A DNA stretch of 64,000 nt. It comes from Aerococcus mictus (lineage in GTDB: Bacteria > Bacillota > Bacilli > Lactobacillales > Aerococcaceae). The stretch's first letter is position 1, and every line of letters starts with the position of its first letter. Shown piece after piece: positions 37,537-46,651 of this stretch. The position numbers were made by a program, and so were the translations under genes. The stretch lies in contig NZ_CP132985.1 in NCBI RefSeq assembly GCF_003286595.3, positions 2,053,297-2,117,296 on the forward strand. The letters are read 5' to 3'. The notes beneath the pieces are model-generated. The model did not search any database and was not told the DNA's origin. It saw nothing but the letters and a program-made list of their open reading frames with translations.

Positions 37537-37621
37537 GACTGTCTAGCTATTTAATTTCCTGACAGATTATAACAGGAAAAGCAAGGTTTGTAAAATAGGG
37601 AAATTAGGAATTAAGGCTTAT

Positions 37622-38608
37622 TTAATCTTTCAAAACTACTTTCAGCAGATTTTCTAGGACTGCACTGAGGAGTCCCGCGACTGGGAAGATGATCCAGGAC
37701 CGACCCCAGTCATGGGTCCAAAAACTATAGCCCAGGTAGATGGCCAGGACCAAGGGCCAGTAAATTTCCATATAACGATCAATTTGATCGTCCAGCTCCC
37801 GGTCGCCACGTTCGCCTAGCAAGTCTTCATCTTGTAAGAGGTAGCGGAAAGTGTTTCTGCGGCTGATTACCTTGACGAGTTGATAGACGCCCAAAGCAAC
37901 AAGGACAAGGGTCAAAGTGAAGCCCAGAGCCAGAGAGGTATTTTCTTCACTAATCGACCCCCATAGGAGCGGGATCCCCGACAAGATACAAAAGGAGATC
38001 CCTAAAACTAAGCCCCGCTGGTAGGAGGCTTGGTAGCGTTTGAGCCCTTCACTGGCCAAGCCACTGACCCCATAAGCTGGGGTAAATTGTCCCTCACAAA
38101 TGAATTGGTAGGCTTTTAAGTCTTGGCTATTCTTTACAAACAGGGCGACGGCAATGGCTACAATAGCCAAGGTCAAGGAGATCCCGAGAATCGATATTTG
38201 ACCCTGGACATGAAACCAACCCTGGCCTTCACTTAATATCCCCAAAACCGTGATCGGGACCCCAGCTAGGATACAGAGGAAAGCACCCAAAGCTAACCTA
38301 TGGGCCCCTTTCAAGCGAGCAGCGATAAAAGCATTGGCTTCTTCAATCGATAGTTTGGGGAGGCCAGCCTCTAAGGGACCCTCATCACCCGCACTATAGT
38401 CTACTTGGTCTAATTCATCTTTAATCAGATAATCGGTGGTCACTCCAAAAATTCGGGCAAGGTCTAATATTTTCTCTAAATCGGGAATAGCTTCGGCCCG
38501 CTCCCATTTAGAAATCGATTGCCGGGAAACATTTAATTGTTGGGCCAGTTCTTCTTGGGACCAGCCTGCCTGTTTCCTCAAATGTAAAATCTTGTCGGCT
38601 AAAATCAT
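37622..38608 (-). CDS. XRE-family regulator with a membrane domain
   Basis: About 328 residues. An N-terminal Cro/C1-type helix-turn-helix (LRKQAGWSQEELAQQLNVSR, then QSISKWE) reads DNA. About four to six hydrophobic segments follow in the C-terminal two thirds, so it is a membrane-tethered one-component regulator. The signal and targets are unknown. Two CTTTCA-type repeats just upstream may be its own operator. The ATG at 38608 has AGGAAG at good spacing; an upstream GTG (38617) directly abuts the ribosome site and is rejected. It is inserted between mnmE and mnmG. Confidence 0.82.
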   Translation of the reverse strand: MILADKILHLRKQAGWSQEELAQQLNVSRQSISKWERAEAIPDLEKILDLARIFGVTTDYLIKDELDQVDYSAGDEGPLEAGLPKLSIEEANAFIAARLKGAHRLALGAFLCILAGVPITVLGILSEGQGWFHVQGQISILGISLTLAIVAIAVALFVKNSQDLKAYQFICEGQFTPAYGVSGLASEGLKRYQASYQRGLVLGISFCILSGIPLLWGSISEENTSLALGFTLTLVLVALGVYQLVKVISRRNTFRYLLQDEDLLGERGDRELDDQIDRYMEIYWPLVLAIYLGYSFWTHDWGRSWIIFPVAGLLSAVLENLLKVVLKD

Positions 38609-38620
38609 GCCAACCACTTC

Positions 38621-38691
38621 CTTTCAATGAAAGTTCATTATTTTTTTATTGAAAGCGGTCGACGCCTACCCCTTTCTTTGTCTTAATTATA
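38621..38691 (-). promoter_or_regulatory. Promoter and candidate operators of the XRE gene
   Basis: On the minus strand TATAAT (38686-38691) is followed by GCTTTCAAT (complement of 38649-38655 and flanks) and by the near-palindrome CTTTCAATGAAAG (38621-38633) directly before the ribosome site. The repeats fit autoregulation by the XRE protein, which is inference. Confidence 0.4.
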
Positions 38692-38879
38692 GGTGATTTA
38701 TCTAAGGGCAGCTAGCACCAGTCCAGATCATTGGCGCAACTGGGGGTTGCAAAGCTGTCAAATCAAGCTTTTGAACTTGGATGAGAGTGAAAATGTTAAA
38801 TGAAAAATTTTCTCTTTTGAATGTACTTATTCAAAAGCATGACGGCAGTTGGAGATAGCTTCAGCCATTAAAAAAGCCC
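38692..38879. other. Gene-free stretch upstream of the XRE gene
   Basis: No coding sequence. The only structure seen is a perfect nine-base hairpin, CTTTTGAAT/ATTCAAAAG, at 38814-38837, without a T-run. Confidence 0.4.
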
Positions 38880-39026
38880 CTTTTTTAAATACGAATTCTC
38901 TAATCAAAACGTGTTCCAAGCGCAGAGCAAGCGTCCTCTTCACAAAAAGGCGACGAATTCTCTACGCAAATTCTTTCGCCTTTTTGCTCCAGAGGTCTTG
39001 GTCTTTGGTGCGCTTGTCACACTCTC
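38880..39026. repeat. Modular hairpin repeat, locus C
   Basis: The right end GTCACACTCTC is at 39016-39026, and a degenerate end (CGAATTCTC) lies about 123 bases to the left. The 5' arm AAGCGCAGAGCAAG is complementary to the 3' arm CTTGGTCTTTGGTGCGCTT with a small insertion. The inner stem is AAAAAGGCG/CGCCTTTTT. It ends six bases before the mnmE stop codon. Confidence 0.7.
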
Positions 39027-39031
39027 ATAGA

Positions 39032-40420
39032 CTATTTCCCTAAACAGAATTGACTAAAGAGTTTAGTAATCAATTCATCAGGGGCATTTTCTCCGGTAAT
39101 TTCGCCGAGAAATTCAAAGGCCCGGTTAAAGTCGATTTGGATTAAATCAACGGGCGTGCCCAGACTAATGGCTTCCTTGGCTTCAGCAATGGCTTGGCTG
39201 GCTTTTTGGAGGAGGTCAATGTGGCGGGTGTTGGATACATAAGTAGCATCCCGGTCGCCGGTTTGGCCCGAGAAGAAGAGCTGAGAAATTCTTTCTTCCA
39301 AGTCATCCACCCCTTGGTCTTGAGTAATCGAGGTTTTGATGATCTCTTCCTTATCAGCATAGTCGGCCAGGTCGTCAAGGCTTAAAGCCGGGTCGAGATC
39401 AGTCTTATTCAAGAGAATAATCCGATTGGAGTCCTTAGTCATGGTTAAGAGTTCCCGGTCCATCGCCTGTAAGGGTTCACTTTGGTTGAGGATTAAGAGC
39501 ACCAGGTCAGCTTCTTCCATGGCCTTACGACTCCGTTCTACCCCAATCTTTTCGACGACATCTTCGGTATCGCGAATCCCAGCCGTATCGACTAATTTCA
39601 GTGGCACGCCCCGTAAGTTGACATATTCTTCAATCGTATCGCGGGTAGTCCCTTCAATATCGGTCACAATGGCCTTGTCTTCACGTAAGAGATGGTTCAA
39701 GAGGCTGGATTTCCCCACATTGGGCCGGCCAATAATAGCCGTTTCAATCCCATCACGAAGAATCTTGCCTTGCTTAGCCGTCGTGAGTAACCTTTGTAAT
39801 TCGGCTTGGATAGTATCAGCGGTTTGGTCTAAAAGTTCCAGAGTCATCTCTTCTTCTTCGTATTCCGGATAGTCAATGTTGACCTCCACTTGGACCATGG
39901 CGTCCGAAATCCGATTCCGTAGAGTAGAGATTTTAGTGGATAATTTCCCATCTAATTGTTTCATGGCTTGGTCCATGGACCGGTCCGTTTTCGACCGGAT
40001 CATGTCTTGGACCGCTTCGGCTTGGGTCAAGTCAATTCGGCCATTGAGAAAGGCCCGCTTGGTAAATTCCCCCGGCTCCGCCATCCGCGCCCCTTCCCTC
40101 AGAACCAATTGCAAGATTCGGTCAGTGGCCACCATACCCCCGTGGCAGTTAATTTCGACAATGTCTTCGCGGGTATAGGTCTTAGGCGCGCGCAAAACAG
40201 TGACCATGACCTCATCCAATTCTTGTTCGCTTTGCGGATCAACAATGTGGCCATAATGAATAGTATGGGAATCCTGGTTGGCCAGTTGCTTGGTCCCCAT
40301 TTGGTAGACGGTATCGGCAATGGCTAGAGCTTGGTCGCCTGACAAGCGCACAATCCCAATCGCGCCTTCCCCCGGTGCCGTTGAAATCGCAGCAATGGTA
40401 TCAAAACCTTCAGTAAACAT
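39032..40420 (-). CDS. mnmE: tRNA modification GTPase MnmE
   Basis: About 462 residues: an N-terminal THF-binding domain ([23 protein letters not shown]), a helical domain, the G domain with [15 protein letters not shown] and DTAGIRDT, and the invariant C-terminal FCLGK. It works with MnmG on U34 of tRNAs. The frame opens at 40438; the ATG at 40420 follows GAGGGG with good spacing. The last codon is followed almost at once by a repeat element, but the protein end is intact. Confidence 0.96.
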   Translation of the reverse strand: MFTEGFDTIAAISTAPGEGAIGIVRLSGDQALAIADTVYQMGTKQLANQDSHTIHYGHIVDPQSEQELDEVMVTVLRAPKTYTREDIVEINCHGGMVATDRILQLVLREGARMAEPGEFTKRAFLNGRIDLTQAEAVQDMIRSKTDRSMDQAMKQLDGKLSTKISTLRNRISDAMVQVEVNIDYPEYEEEEMTLELLDQTADTIQAELQRLLTTAKQGKILRDGIETAIIGRPNVGKSSLLNHLLREDKAIVTDIEGTTRDTIEEYVNLRGVPLKLVDTAGIRDTEDVVEKIGVERSRKAMEEADLVLLILNQSEPLQAMDRELLTMTKDSNRIILLNKTDLDPALSLDDLADYADKEEIIKTSITQDQGVDDLEERISQLFFSGQTGDRDATYVSNTRHIDLLQKASQAIAEAKEAISLGTPVDLIQIDFNRAFEFLGEITGENAPDELITKLFSQFCLGK

Positions 40421-40454
40421 AAAATTACCCCTCTTCACAAGTCCTTAAACTCAA

Positions 40455-40502
40455 TAAAAAAGTGCCTTTTCTGCCCAGTTTATCCTGCAGAAACGACACT
40501 TT
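40455..40502 (-). terminator. Terminator after cbiO
   Basis: On the minus strand AAGTGTCGTTTCTGC pairs with GCAGAAAAGGCACTT (one mismatch), followed by six T. It separates the cobalt transporter operon from mnmE. Confidence 0.88.
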
Positions 40503-40607
40503 GACTGTCTTAATGATTTATTTTCTTAGTAACTACACCAGCATTATAAGGGCTAGGGGCCTAAATGTAAACTGTTAGCATCCAATTTCTGAGTCCAATA
40601 ACCAGCT

Positions 40608-41351
40608 TTACTCGTCGAGGAGTCGGACTTGCCAGGGGAGTTCTAGGCCAATACTTTCCATAAAGGCCTGGGACTTAAAGACCGCCTCACTATCCCCTTG
40701 GGCCACAATGCCCTTATCAGCGATGGCCAAATATTGGTCACAGAGCTGGTAGAGAAAGGCCATGTCATGGCTTGAGATCAAGAAACGATGGCCCTGTTTG
40801 ACCAAGTCTTGGATGATTTTAGTCAGGTCTTTCACCCCAGCCGGGTCTAGCCCCACAGTGGGTTCATCCAAGAGGATCATAGCGGGCTGGATCACTAAAA
40901 TTCCCGCCAAAGCCACCCGCTTCTTTTGCCCATAGGAAAGAGTTTGAATCGGGCGGCTAGCCAAGTGATCGATCGCCAGGGCCTTGAGGGCACTCGCCAC
41001 CCGGTCTTTTATTTCAGCCGGGTCGCGCTTTAAATTATGGAGGGCAAAGGCCACATCGTCTTGAACCGTGGGGTAAAAGAGCTGTTGGTTGGGGTCTTGA
41101 AAGACCATATTGACCGCTTGGCGAAGTTGGTAGAGGGCCTTCTTCTTATAGGAGAGGGGTTGGCCTTGGAAGAGCACCATCCCTTTCTCCACCGGAATCA
41201 GACCAGTTAAAATCCGCATCAGGGTGGTCTTTCCGGTCCCATTGGCCCCCATCAGACCGATCACCTGGCCCTTGGAAAAATCATAAGAAATATCTTCAAA
41301 TACGGTATGCCCTTGGTAGGCAAAAGATAGGTGTTTGACACTTAACATCAT
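40608..41351 (-). CDS. cbiO: Energy-coupling ATPase CbiO of a cobalt/nickel transporter
   Basis: A 247-residue ABC ATPase with Walker A GANGTGKTT, Q-loop VFQDPNQQLF, signature LSYGQKKR and Walker B MILLDEPTVGLDP, the pattern of ECF-type ATPases. It is the last gene of a cbiMNQO operon, so the substrate is probably Co2+ or Ni2+. Two adjacent ATG codons follow GAGG; either could start. Confidence 0.92.
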   Translation of the reverse strand: MMLSVKHLSFAYQGHTVFEDISYDFSKGQVIGLMGANGTGKTTLMRILTGLIPVEKGMVLFQGQPLSYKKKALYQLRQAVNMVFQDPNQQLFYPTVQDDVAFALHNLKRDPAEIKDRVASALKALAIDHLASRPIQTLSYGQKKRVALAGILVIQPAMILLDEPTVGLDPAGVKDLTKIIQDLVKQGHRFLISSHDMAFLYQLCDQYLAIADKGIVAQGDSEAVFKSQAFMESIGLELPWQVRLLDE

Positions 41352-41429
41352 TTCATCCTCACTTATTATTTTGTAAGCCTACAAATCCTTATACCCTAGC
41401 CATTTCTAGCCCCATTTTTGTACATTAAA

Positions 41430-42107
41430 CTAATCCAGGTAAAATTCATCCTGGTAGAGTTTCAAATCTAAGGTGTCAGTCATTTCCGTAAAGCGATACA
41501 ATGACCGCTCGAAAACTACCTTAGCCAGTAAGGCCAGGGAATGAATAGACACTCTAGGGTGGGAGTAGCCATAGCGCAAGTTTTGGGCCTGGTAGACCAC
41601 CACCACATCGTCTAAGAGGACAAAGATAAAACGGTACATCAAGAGGACCAATTCAATCACCACATAAGGGATGTGGGCTTGCTTCATCAATTGTAAGATC
41701 TGCTTTAGTGGCGTAGTCAGGGTAAATAAAAAAGTCACCGTGATCGCTGTCAAAGCCCTAATAATTAGGGTCAAGGTATAGGAAAACTGACCACTTAACA
41801 GCCCCAGGTAATAATCTCCCAGTGATAAGGACCAGGAAAAAAGAGCGGGCTCTTGGCTAACAGACACCAACAAGGCCAGGCTAGAAAAGGCCAAAAACAG
41901 AACCGGACCAATATATAAATTCAGGTAGGTCCTTAGCCTAATAGGCACCAGATAGAGGGTAAGAGTCATGATCAGGAGGGTATAGACCACTTCTAAGCTA
42001 TTCCACCCCGAAAAGGCCACTAGAATCCCCAAGAGCCAAAAAGCAAACTTAAACTTGCCGGACTTCTTAGCCCACTTGGATTGATAGGTATAACGATCAA
42101 TCCCCAT
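41430..42107 (-). CDS. cbiQ: Energy-coupling membrane protein CbiQ
   Basis: About 225 residues with several hydrophobic segments; an ECF T-component linking the S-component to the ATPase. The coupling segments around AQNLRYGYSHPR and FERSLYRFTEMTDTLDLKLY resemble the CbiQ Ala-Arg-type helices. The ATG at 42107 follows AAAGGTG; the frame also opens at an earlier GTG (42125). It lies between cbiN and cbiO. Confidence 0.88.
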   Translation of the reverse strand: MGIDRYTYQSKWAKKSGKFKFAFWLLGILVAFSGWNSLEVVYTLLIMTLTLYLVPIRLRTYLNLYIGPVLFLAFSSLALLVSVSQEPALFSWSLSLGDYYLGLLSGQFSYTLTLIIRALTAITVTFLFTLTTPLKQILQLMKQAHIPYVVIELVLLMYRFIFVLLDDVVVVYQAQNLRYGYSHPRVSIHSLALLAKVVFERSLYRFTEMTDTLDLKLYQDEFYLD

Positions 42108-42196
42108 AACATCACACCTTTTCACTAATCATTTGCTTTTTAAAAGAAGCTGAGCACAGAACCTCAGCTTCTTTATTGAGAATACACTTAACTGGT

Positions 42197-42484
42197 TTAT
42201 CTCTTACCTTGGTCTAGGCCTTTATTCTTGCCTAAATAGTATCCAACGATCCCACAAATAATCCCGGTCCCAATGCTTCCTTGTAAGGTAAAGAGTAAAC
42301 TTTCAATTTCACCGGAAGCAGGTTCAAAGATGGGTTCAAACCAAGGAGTATAGGATTCGTCTAATTCCCCAATCAATTCTTCAGCCCCACCATCGGAACC
42401 TTCGTATTCACCATCAATGGTAAACAAGGGGATAAACATAATTAATAGGGCTAATAAGATGAGTAATAAATTTTTCTTTTTCAT
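42197..42484 (-). CDS. cbiN: Cobalt transporter subunit CbiN
   Basis: 95 residues: an N-terminal membrane segment, an acidic extracytoplasmic stretch (GEYEGSDGGAEELIGE, then PWFEPIFEPASGEIESLLF) and a second membrane helix ending in YYLGKNKG. This is the compact two-helix layout of CbiN, which activates CbiM. It starts next to the cbiM stop codon. Confidence 0.92.
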   Translation of the reverse strand: MKKKNLLLILLALLIMFIPLFTIDGEYEGSDGGAEELIGELDESYTPWFEPIFEPASGEIESLLFTLQGSIGTGIICGIVGYYLGKNKGLDQGKR

Positions 42485-43216
42485 CTATTTCTTCACCTCT
42501 TTCAAGACGGTGTCGTTAATCATATTCACCATTACCACGGAAAGTAGCCCTTCAACAATAGCTAGAGGAATTTGGGTAATCATAAAGACGCCCATAAATT
42601 TCATAGCTGCTGCAAAGACCCCTAAGGCAGGATCAGGGTGAGCCAAAGCCAATTGGAAGGAGGTGGTCATATAGGTGGCCAAGTCAGCTAAGGCTGCACA
42701 GAGGAAAATATTGACACTACTTGGAAGGTTGATTTTTTCGCCTAAACGGTAAACGGCGTAACCAACAAATGGTCCTACAACCGCCATCGAGAAAGCATTG
42801 GCACCCAGTGTGGTTAAACCACCGTGAGCTAGGAAGAGGGCTTGGAATAAGAGACAGATAGTCCCTAAAACGCTAATCACCCCAGGTCCAAATAAATAGG
42901 TCCCCACACCGACACCCGTAGGATGGGAGGTTGACCCAGTCACGGATGGAATTTTCAAGGAAGATAGGATAAAGATAAAGGCACCACTGAGGGCTAATAA
43001 GACCTTATTTTTACTATCTTTTTTGACGCTTTCCTTAATTTGGTAAACCCCGTAGCAGAAGAAGGGAATGAAAATCGCAAACCAAATGATTACCCATTTC
43101 AGTGGCAAGTAACCCTCCATAATGTGCATGGCGTGGGCAGGTTCAGAAAAGGCCACTAATAAAAACAAGAAAGCCGCTAGAAATAACTTTAGGGCTTGAC
43201 TTTTAGATAAATGCAT
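42485..43216 (-). CDS. cbiM: Cobalt/nickel substrate-specificity protein CbiM
   Basis: 243 residues. After a signal-like N-terminus comes HAMHIMEGYLPLKW; the mature N-terminus MHIMEGYLP is the metal-binding hallmark of CbiM/NikM. Several hydrophobic segments follow, with GSTSHPTGVGVGTYLFGP and LAHGGLTTLGANAFSMAVVGPFVGY also typical. AAAGGAG precedes the ATG. It heads cbiMNQO. Whether the metal is Co2+ or Ni2+ cannot be decided from the sequence. Confidence 0.95.
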   Translation of the reverse strand: MHLSKSQALKLFLAAFLFLLVAFSEPAHAMHIMEGYLPLKWVIIWFAIFIPFFCYGVYQIKESVKKDSKNKVLLALSGAFIFILSSLKIPSVTGSTSHPTGVGVGTYLFGPGVISVLGTICLLFQALFLAHGGLTTLGANAFSMAVVGPFVGYAVYRLGEKINLPSSVNIFLCAALADLATYMTTSFQLALAHPDPALGVFAAAMKFMGVFMITQIPLAIVEGLLSVVMVNMINDTVLKEVKK

Positions 43217-43457
43217 TAAAAATTTCTCCTTTTTGATACACTAAAATGCCTAACAATAACAACCCCCATGGGAAAAAAGGTCAGAAATAAGCGGACTAGT
43301 CGCAAAAGCCTTGACCCCCAAGTCCTTGTGAAAGCTGCTGGTCATCATCCCAGCAATAGTCACTCATGAAACTAGTCCTGAACTTATTTTCTTTACTCAA
43401 TGTGGCTCGGCGAAGTCACTGCCTTACCCAAGATCTTGTAGCTACGCGAAGATTATA
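43217..43457 (-). ncRNA. Structured leader of cbiMNQO (riboswitch candidate)
   Basis: About 235 transcribed bases precede the cbiM ribosome site. A closing helix pairs AATAAG and GGACTAGT (minus strand, within 43371-43388) with ACTAGTCC and CTTATT (43286-43300), all perfect. It encloses a GCTGG/CCAGC hairpin and a CTTG-GGGGT-CAAG hairpin. A competing GGTCA/TGACC pairing followed by six T (43273-43318) could form a terminator and excludes the closing helix. No cobalamin-riboswitch core was recognised. A NiCo-type metal riboswitch is possible but not demonstrated. Confidence 0.5.
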
Positions 43458-43509
43458 CCCCAGATCTAGTCGGCTTGCAATGTTTTTCACAAGATTAGAA
43501 GAATTCTAA
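43452..43509 (-). promoter_or_regulatory. cbiMNQO promoter with an upstream TTAGAA dyad
   Basis: On the minus strand TTGCAA (43475-43480) and TATAAT (43452-43457) are 17 bases apart, a good promoter. A dyad TTAGAA-GAA-TTCTAA (43495-43509) lies 14 bases upstream of the -35 box. The same dyad type occurs at two other metal-gene promoters. Confidence 0.7.
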
Positions 43510-43566
43510 AGACAAATAAACTTTATATTCTATTAAAATAAAGCAAGCTCCTAACCGGTTCAATTT

Positions 43567-43618
43567 TTAGAATTTTTCTAGGCTATCAATAGGACTAGCC
43601 CAGGCTTTGTGCTATGAT
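43567..43618 (+). promoter_or_regulatory. Promoter of the CNNM/CorC gene with a TTAGAA dyad
   Basis: An extended -10 box, TGC-TATGAT (43610-43618), lies about 30 bases before the start codon. Upstream of the -35 position is TTAGAA-TTT-TTCTAG (43567-43581), one base off a perfect dyad and nearly identical to the site at 48738-48752. Confidence 0.55.
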
Positions 43619-43650
43619 AGTAGTAATAAAATTTAGGAGGAATTTCATCT

Positions 43651-44973
43651 ATGGATGACAGTTTTCTTGTCAGCATAATCATCTTTTTAGTCTGTGTAAT
43701 CTTATCGGCCTACTTTTCATCATCGGAAACGGCCTTCACCTCAGCGTCTTCGATTCGTTTACAGAATGAAGCCGAATTGGGTGACGACCGCGCTAAACAA
43801 GCCCTAGACTTACAAAATCAATTTGATTCCTTATTATCGACGATTTTAATCGGTAATAACTTCGTTAATATTGCCGCTTCTTCCATTGCGACAGTGATCT
43901 TTATGGAGTTGATTCCTGAATATGGCGCCACCATTGCCACGGTCTTTACCACAGTGACCCTCTTGCTCTTCTCAGAAATCACCCCCAAACTGATCGCCAA
44001 GATTGTTCCTGAACCCTTTGCCAAGTTCTCCACCCCCTACCTACGGGCTATCATGTGGCTCTTCAAACCCCTAGTCTGGTTAGTTAACCAATGGCAAAAA
44101 ATGGTCCAACACTTCTTTCCCTTGGAGGCCCAAGAAGGTATTAGTGAAGAAGAATTGCTGTCCATGGTGGATGAAGCCCGGGTCGGCGGCAGCATTGAGC
44201 ACGATGAACAACGCTTAGTCAAGGCCGCCATCCGCTTCGATGACCGGGAAGTCTCCGCCATCATTACCCCGCGGATCGATGTTGAAGCCATCGATGTTTC
44301 GGACAGTGACCAAGAAATTGAAGCCATCTTTGAAAACCAACCCTATTCCCGGCTCTTAGTCTATGAAGAAGACATCGACAATGTCCTCGGTGTCCTCCAC
44401 GAACGCGACTTCAACCGCTATTTGCGGGAAAAATTCAAACATCCCGAGAAGAAGATTCTCTTAAACAGTCTCCTACTGGATACCTTCTCCATCCCACAAA
44501 ATATGAAACTCGCCACCCTCTTGCGGCAAATGCAAGCCAAACAAATCCATATGGCCGTTGTCCGTGATGAACACGGGGGCATGATTGGGATCGTTACCAT
44601 GGAAGATGTCTTAGAGGAATTAGTGGGGGAAATCTGGGACGAAGACGATGTGGTCACCCAAGATATCGAAGTTTTGGAAGAAGGCCAACACTATATCTTC
44701 AGCGGAGGCTGCGCGATTGAAAAGAGCCAACCCCTCCTCCAACTTCCCCTCAAGGAAGCCAACCTCTACCACACTATCAACGGCTTTGCCACCCATTATC
44801 TTGGTAAGCTACCTGAACTCGGCGACCATTTTGCCGTTGGCGCCTGGGTCTTTGAAGTGGTTGAAGAGGACAAGCAAAGAGTCGGCAAGTTAGATGCCCA
44901 ACGCCTCCCCGAAGATGAGATCGTCGGCCAAGCCGCTCAGTATGAAGAAAGTGACCATGACAAAGAAGAATAA
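43651..44973 (+). CDS. CNNM/CorC (HlyC) family membrane protein with CBS domains
   Basis: 440 residues: an N-terminal DUF21 (CNNM) membrane domain with SAYFSSSETAFTSAS, a tandem CBS pair at about 205-330 (TPRIDVEAIDVSD, DEHGGMIGIVTMEDVLEELVG) and a C-terminal CorC_HlyC domain. Such proteins are implicated in Mg2+ (and Co2+) efflux or resistance. TAGGAGG precedes the ATG. It is divergent from cbiMNQO and shares a dyad type with it, which suggests metal control. Confidence 0.92.
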   Translation: MDDSFLVSIIIFLVCVILSAYFSSSETAFTSASSIRLQNEAELGDDRAKQALDLQNQFDSLLSTILIGNNFVNIAASSIATVIFMELIPEYGATIATVFTTVTLLLFSEITPKLIAKIVPEPFAKFSTPYLRAIMWLFKPLVWLVNQWQKMVQHFFPLEAQEGISEEELLSMVDEARVGGSIEHDEQRLVKAAIRFDDREVSAIITPRIDVEAIDVSDSDQEIEAIFENQPYSRLLVYEEDIDNVLGVLHERDFNRYLREKFKHPEKKILLNSLLLDTFSIPQNMKLATLLRQMQAKQIHMAVVRDEHGGMIGIVTMEDVLEELVGEIWDEDDVVTQDIEVLEEGQHYIFSGGCAIEKSQPLLQLPLKEANLYHTINGFATHYLGKLPELGDHFAVGAWVFEVVEEDKQRVGKLDAQRLPEDEIVGQAAQYEESDHDKEE

Positions 44974-45100
44974 TTAAGAGATTTGTTAGTTTCTTCCCAG
45001 TTTGTTCACAAGTTCTTCACAATTATGGCTTAATATAAAACCGTAGTAAATAGATACATTATTTCTATCTTTCTCCTCCCATTATAGAAAGAGTAGAAGA

Positions 45101-45125
45101 AAAGACGCCTGAGCGCGTCTTTTTT
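45101..45125 (+). terminator. Terminator after the CNNM/CorC gene
   Basis: AAAGACGC, a six-base loop and GCGTCTTTTTT. Confidence 0.88.
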
Positions 45126-45201
45126 ATTACCTAAAATCAAAAAGAGCTAGTTCGTTGCCCAAGACTCAAGATAACTTCTTTATCTAGTTAGCTACTGTCA
45201 A

Positions 45202-45243
45202 AATAAAGCCCGCCCAAGGACTGTTGATCAATCTCTGGGCGGG
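45202..45243 (-). terminator. Terminator after the NADH oxidase/peroxidase gene
   Basis: On the minus strand CCCGCCCA pairs with TGGGCGGG across about 19 bases, followed by CTTTATTTT. Confidence 0.75.
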
Positions 45244-45280
45244 TCTTATTGAAGGAGTTTTTTAAATCATTTTACTGCAA

Positions 45281-46651
45281 TTACATAAATAACATTTTAT
45301 CGGATCCGTAGGTACGTCCTAAAGCTTGCATTGCTAAGACGTTAATTGGATGCCATGGGCCATCAAATTCTGGTTGGAAGAAGAAGTCTTGGGCTTCAAG
45401 TTCTTCTAAAGTCATCTTATGATCAATGACAACTGACATAATGTTACCTAATTCGCCAACACTGCCTTTTGACATGAATTGGGCACCAAGCACAACATGA
45501 GATTCTTTGTCAAAGTTGATTTGCATGTAGACGGTGTTATTGTCGTCATTTAATTCAGTAAAGAAAGTTGGGCGTAAGCGGGCGGTGACATACTTACTGT
45601 CCACTTCACCATCATACCAGTCAGCGTTGGAATCTTTGATCCCTGAAGTAGAGAATTCATAGTCGAATAAGTGTAGGCCAGAAGTCCCTGAGACTGGACG
45701 GATGGTTGCTTCTTCACCTAAAGCATTTTTAGCTGCGACAATACCTTGGCGACGAGCGGTAGAAGCTAAAGCATAGGAAACTTTCTTACCTGTTGGGCTA
45801 AATGGTACTAGGGTAGCATCCCCAGCAGCGTAAACGTCTTTTACTGAAGTTTCATGTTTTTCATTGACTTCAATAAATCCTTTTTGGTCCATATCAACTA
45901 AACCTTCTAACCATTTGGTATTAGGTTTAATACCGATAGAAACAATCACGGTGTCAGCTTCATATGTATTCTTGTCAGTAACGACTGCACTGACTTTACC
46001 ATCCTTAGTTTCGAAGGATTGAACCCCTTCACCACCATGGAAAGTTAAACCGTGAGATTCAGCATTCTTGGTTAAGATATCAGTAAATTCTTCATCTAAG
46101 TAGGTGGGTAAGATGCGGTCTTGGAAGTCAATGACTGTGGTGTCAATTCCTGCTAGGGCGTAAGCTTCAGCTGCTTCAATCCCAATGTAACCACCACCGA
46201 CAACAACGACTCTCTTAGCGTCTTCCATACGGTCATGAACTTTTTGTGCCCAGTCACGACCACGGAGATAAAAGACATTTTCAGCGTCAACGCCGTCAAC
46301 AGGTAGAGGGGTTGGGATGGCACCAGGGGAGAGGATTAACTTGTCATAGTCATCGGTCCGTTCACCTTCTGGGGTTTTAACGGTAACCGTCTTAGCGTCG
46401 CCATCAAAGGAAACGACTTCGGTATTGACCATAATATTTATGCCTTGTTCCTTATATGAAGCCTCATTAGCGTAATGTAAGTCATCTAAAGATTCAGATT
46501 CGCCTTCTAAGTAGGATTGAATCCCACAGGATAGGAAGGAAGCGGTTGAACCTGCTTCATATAAATTAATTTCTGCATCTGGTTGCGCCTCAAGAATCGT
46601 TTGAGCGGCTTCATAACCAGCATGCGATGTACCAACAATAGCGTATTTCAT
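45281..46651 (-). CDS. FAD-dependent NADH oxidase/peroxidase
   Basis: A 456-residue flavoprotein of the Nox/Npr group. His10 (GTSHAGYEA) and the redox Cys42 (SFLSCGI) sit exactly at the positions known from NADH peroxidase, and an NADH-binding GGGYIGIEAAEAYA motif and the C-terminal dimer domain (QDFFFQPEFDGPW) follow. The Cys-sulfenic centre reduces O2 to water or H2O2 to water; sequence alone does not separate the two. TGGAGG precedes the ATG. It lies behind the metal ATPase gene on the same strand, with 238 bases between them. Confidence 0.9.
   Translation of the reverse strand: MKYAIVGTSHAGYEAAQTILEAQPDAEINLYEAGSTASFLSCGIQSYLEGESESLDDLHYANEASYKEQGINIMVNTEVVSFDGDAKTVTVKTPEGERTDDYDKLILSPGAIPTPLPVDGVDAENVFYLRGRDWAQKVHDRMEDAKRVVVVGGGYIGIEAAEAYALAGIDTTVIDFQDRILPTYLDEEFTDILTKNAESHGLTFHGGEGVQSFETKDGKVSAVVTDKNTYEADTVIVSIGIKPNTKWLEGLVDMDQKGFIEVNEKHETSVKDVYAAGDATLVPFSPTGKKVSYALASTARRQGIVAAKNALGEEATIRPVSGTSGLHLFDYEFSTSGIKDSNADWYDGEVDSKYVTARLRPTFFTELNDDNNTVYMQINFDKESHVVLGAQFMSKGSVGELGNIMSVVIDHKMTLEELEAQDFFFQPEFDGPWHPINVLAMQALGRTYGSDKMLFM

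Larger units (their letters stand above)
44974..45280. other. Gap with converging terminators
   Basis: No gene. A plus-strand terminator (45101-45125) follows the CNNM gene and a minus-strand terminator (45202-45243) follows the NADH oxidase/peroxidase gene. Nothing else was recognised. Confidence 0.7.

Noticed and set aside
43217..43457. Cobalamin riboswitch upstream of cbiM
   Set aside because: A GAGCCACATTG stretch is reminiscent of the cobalamin core GCCACTG, but the other core elements were not found and the order of elements does not fit.
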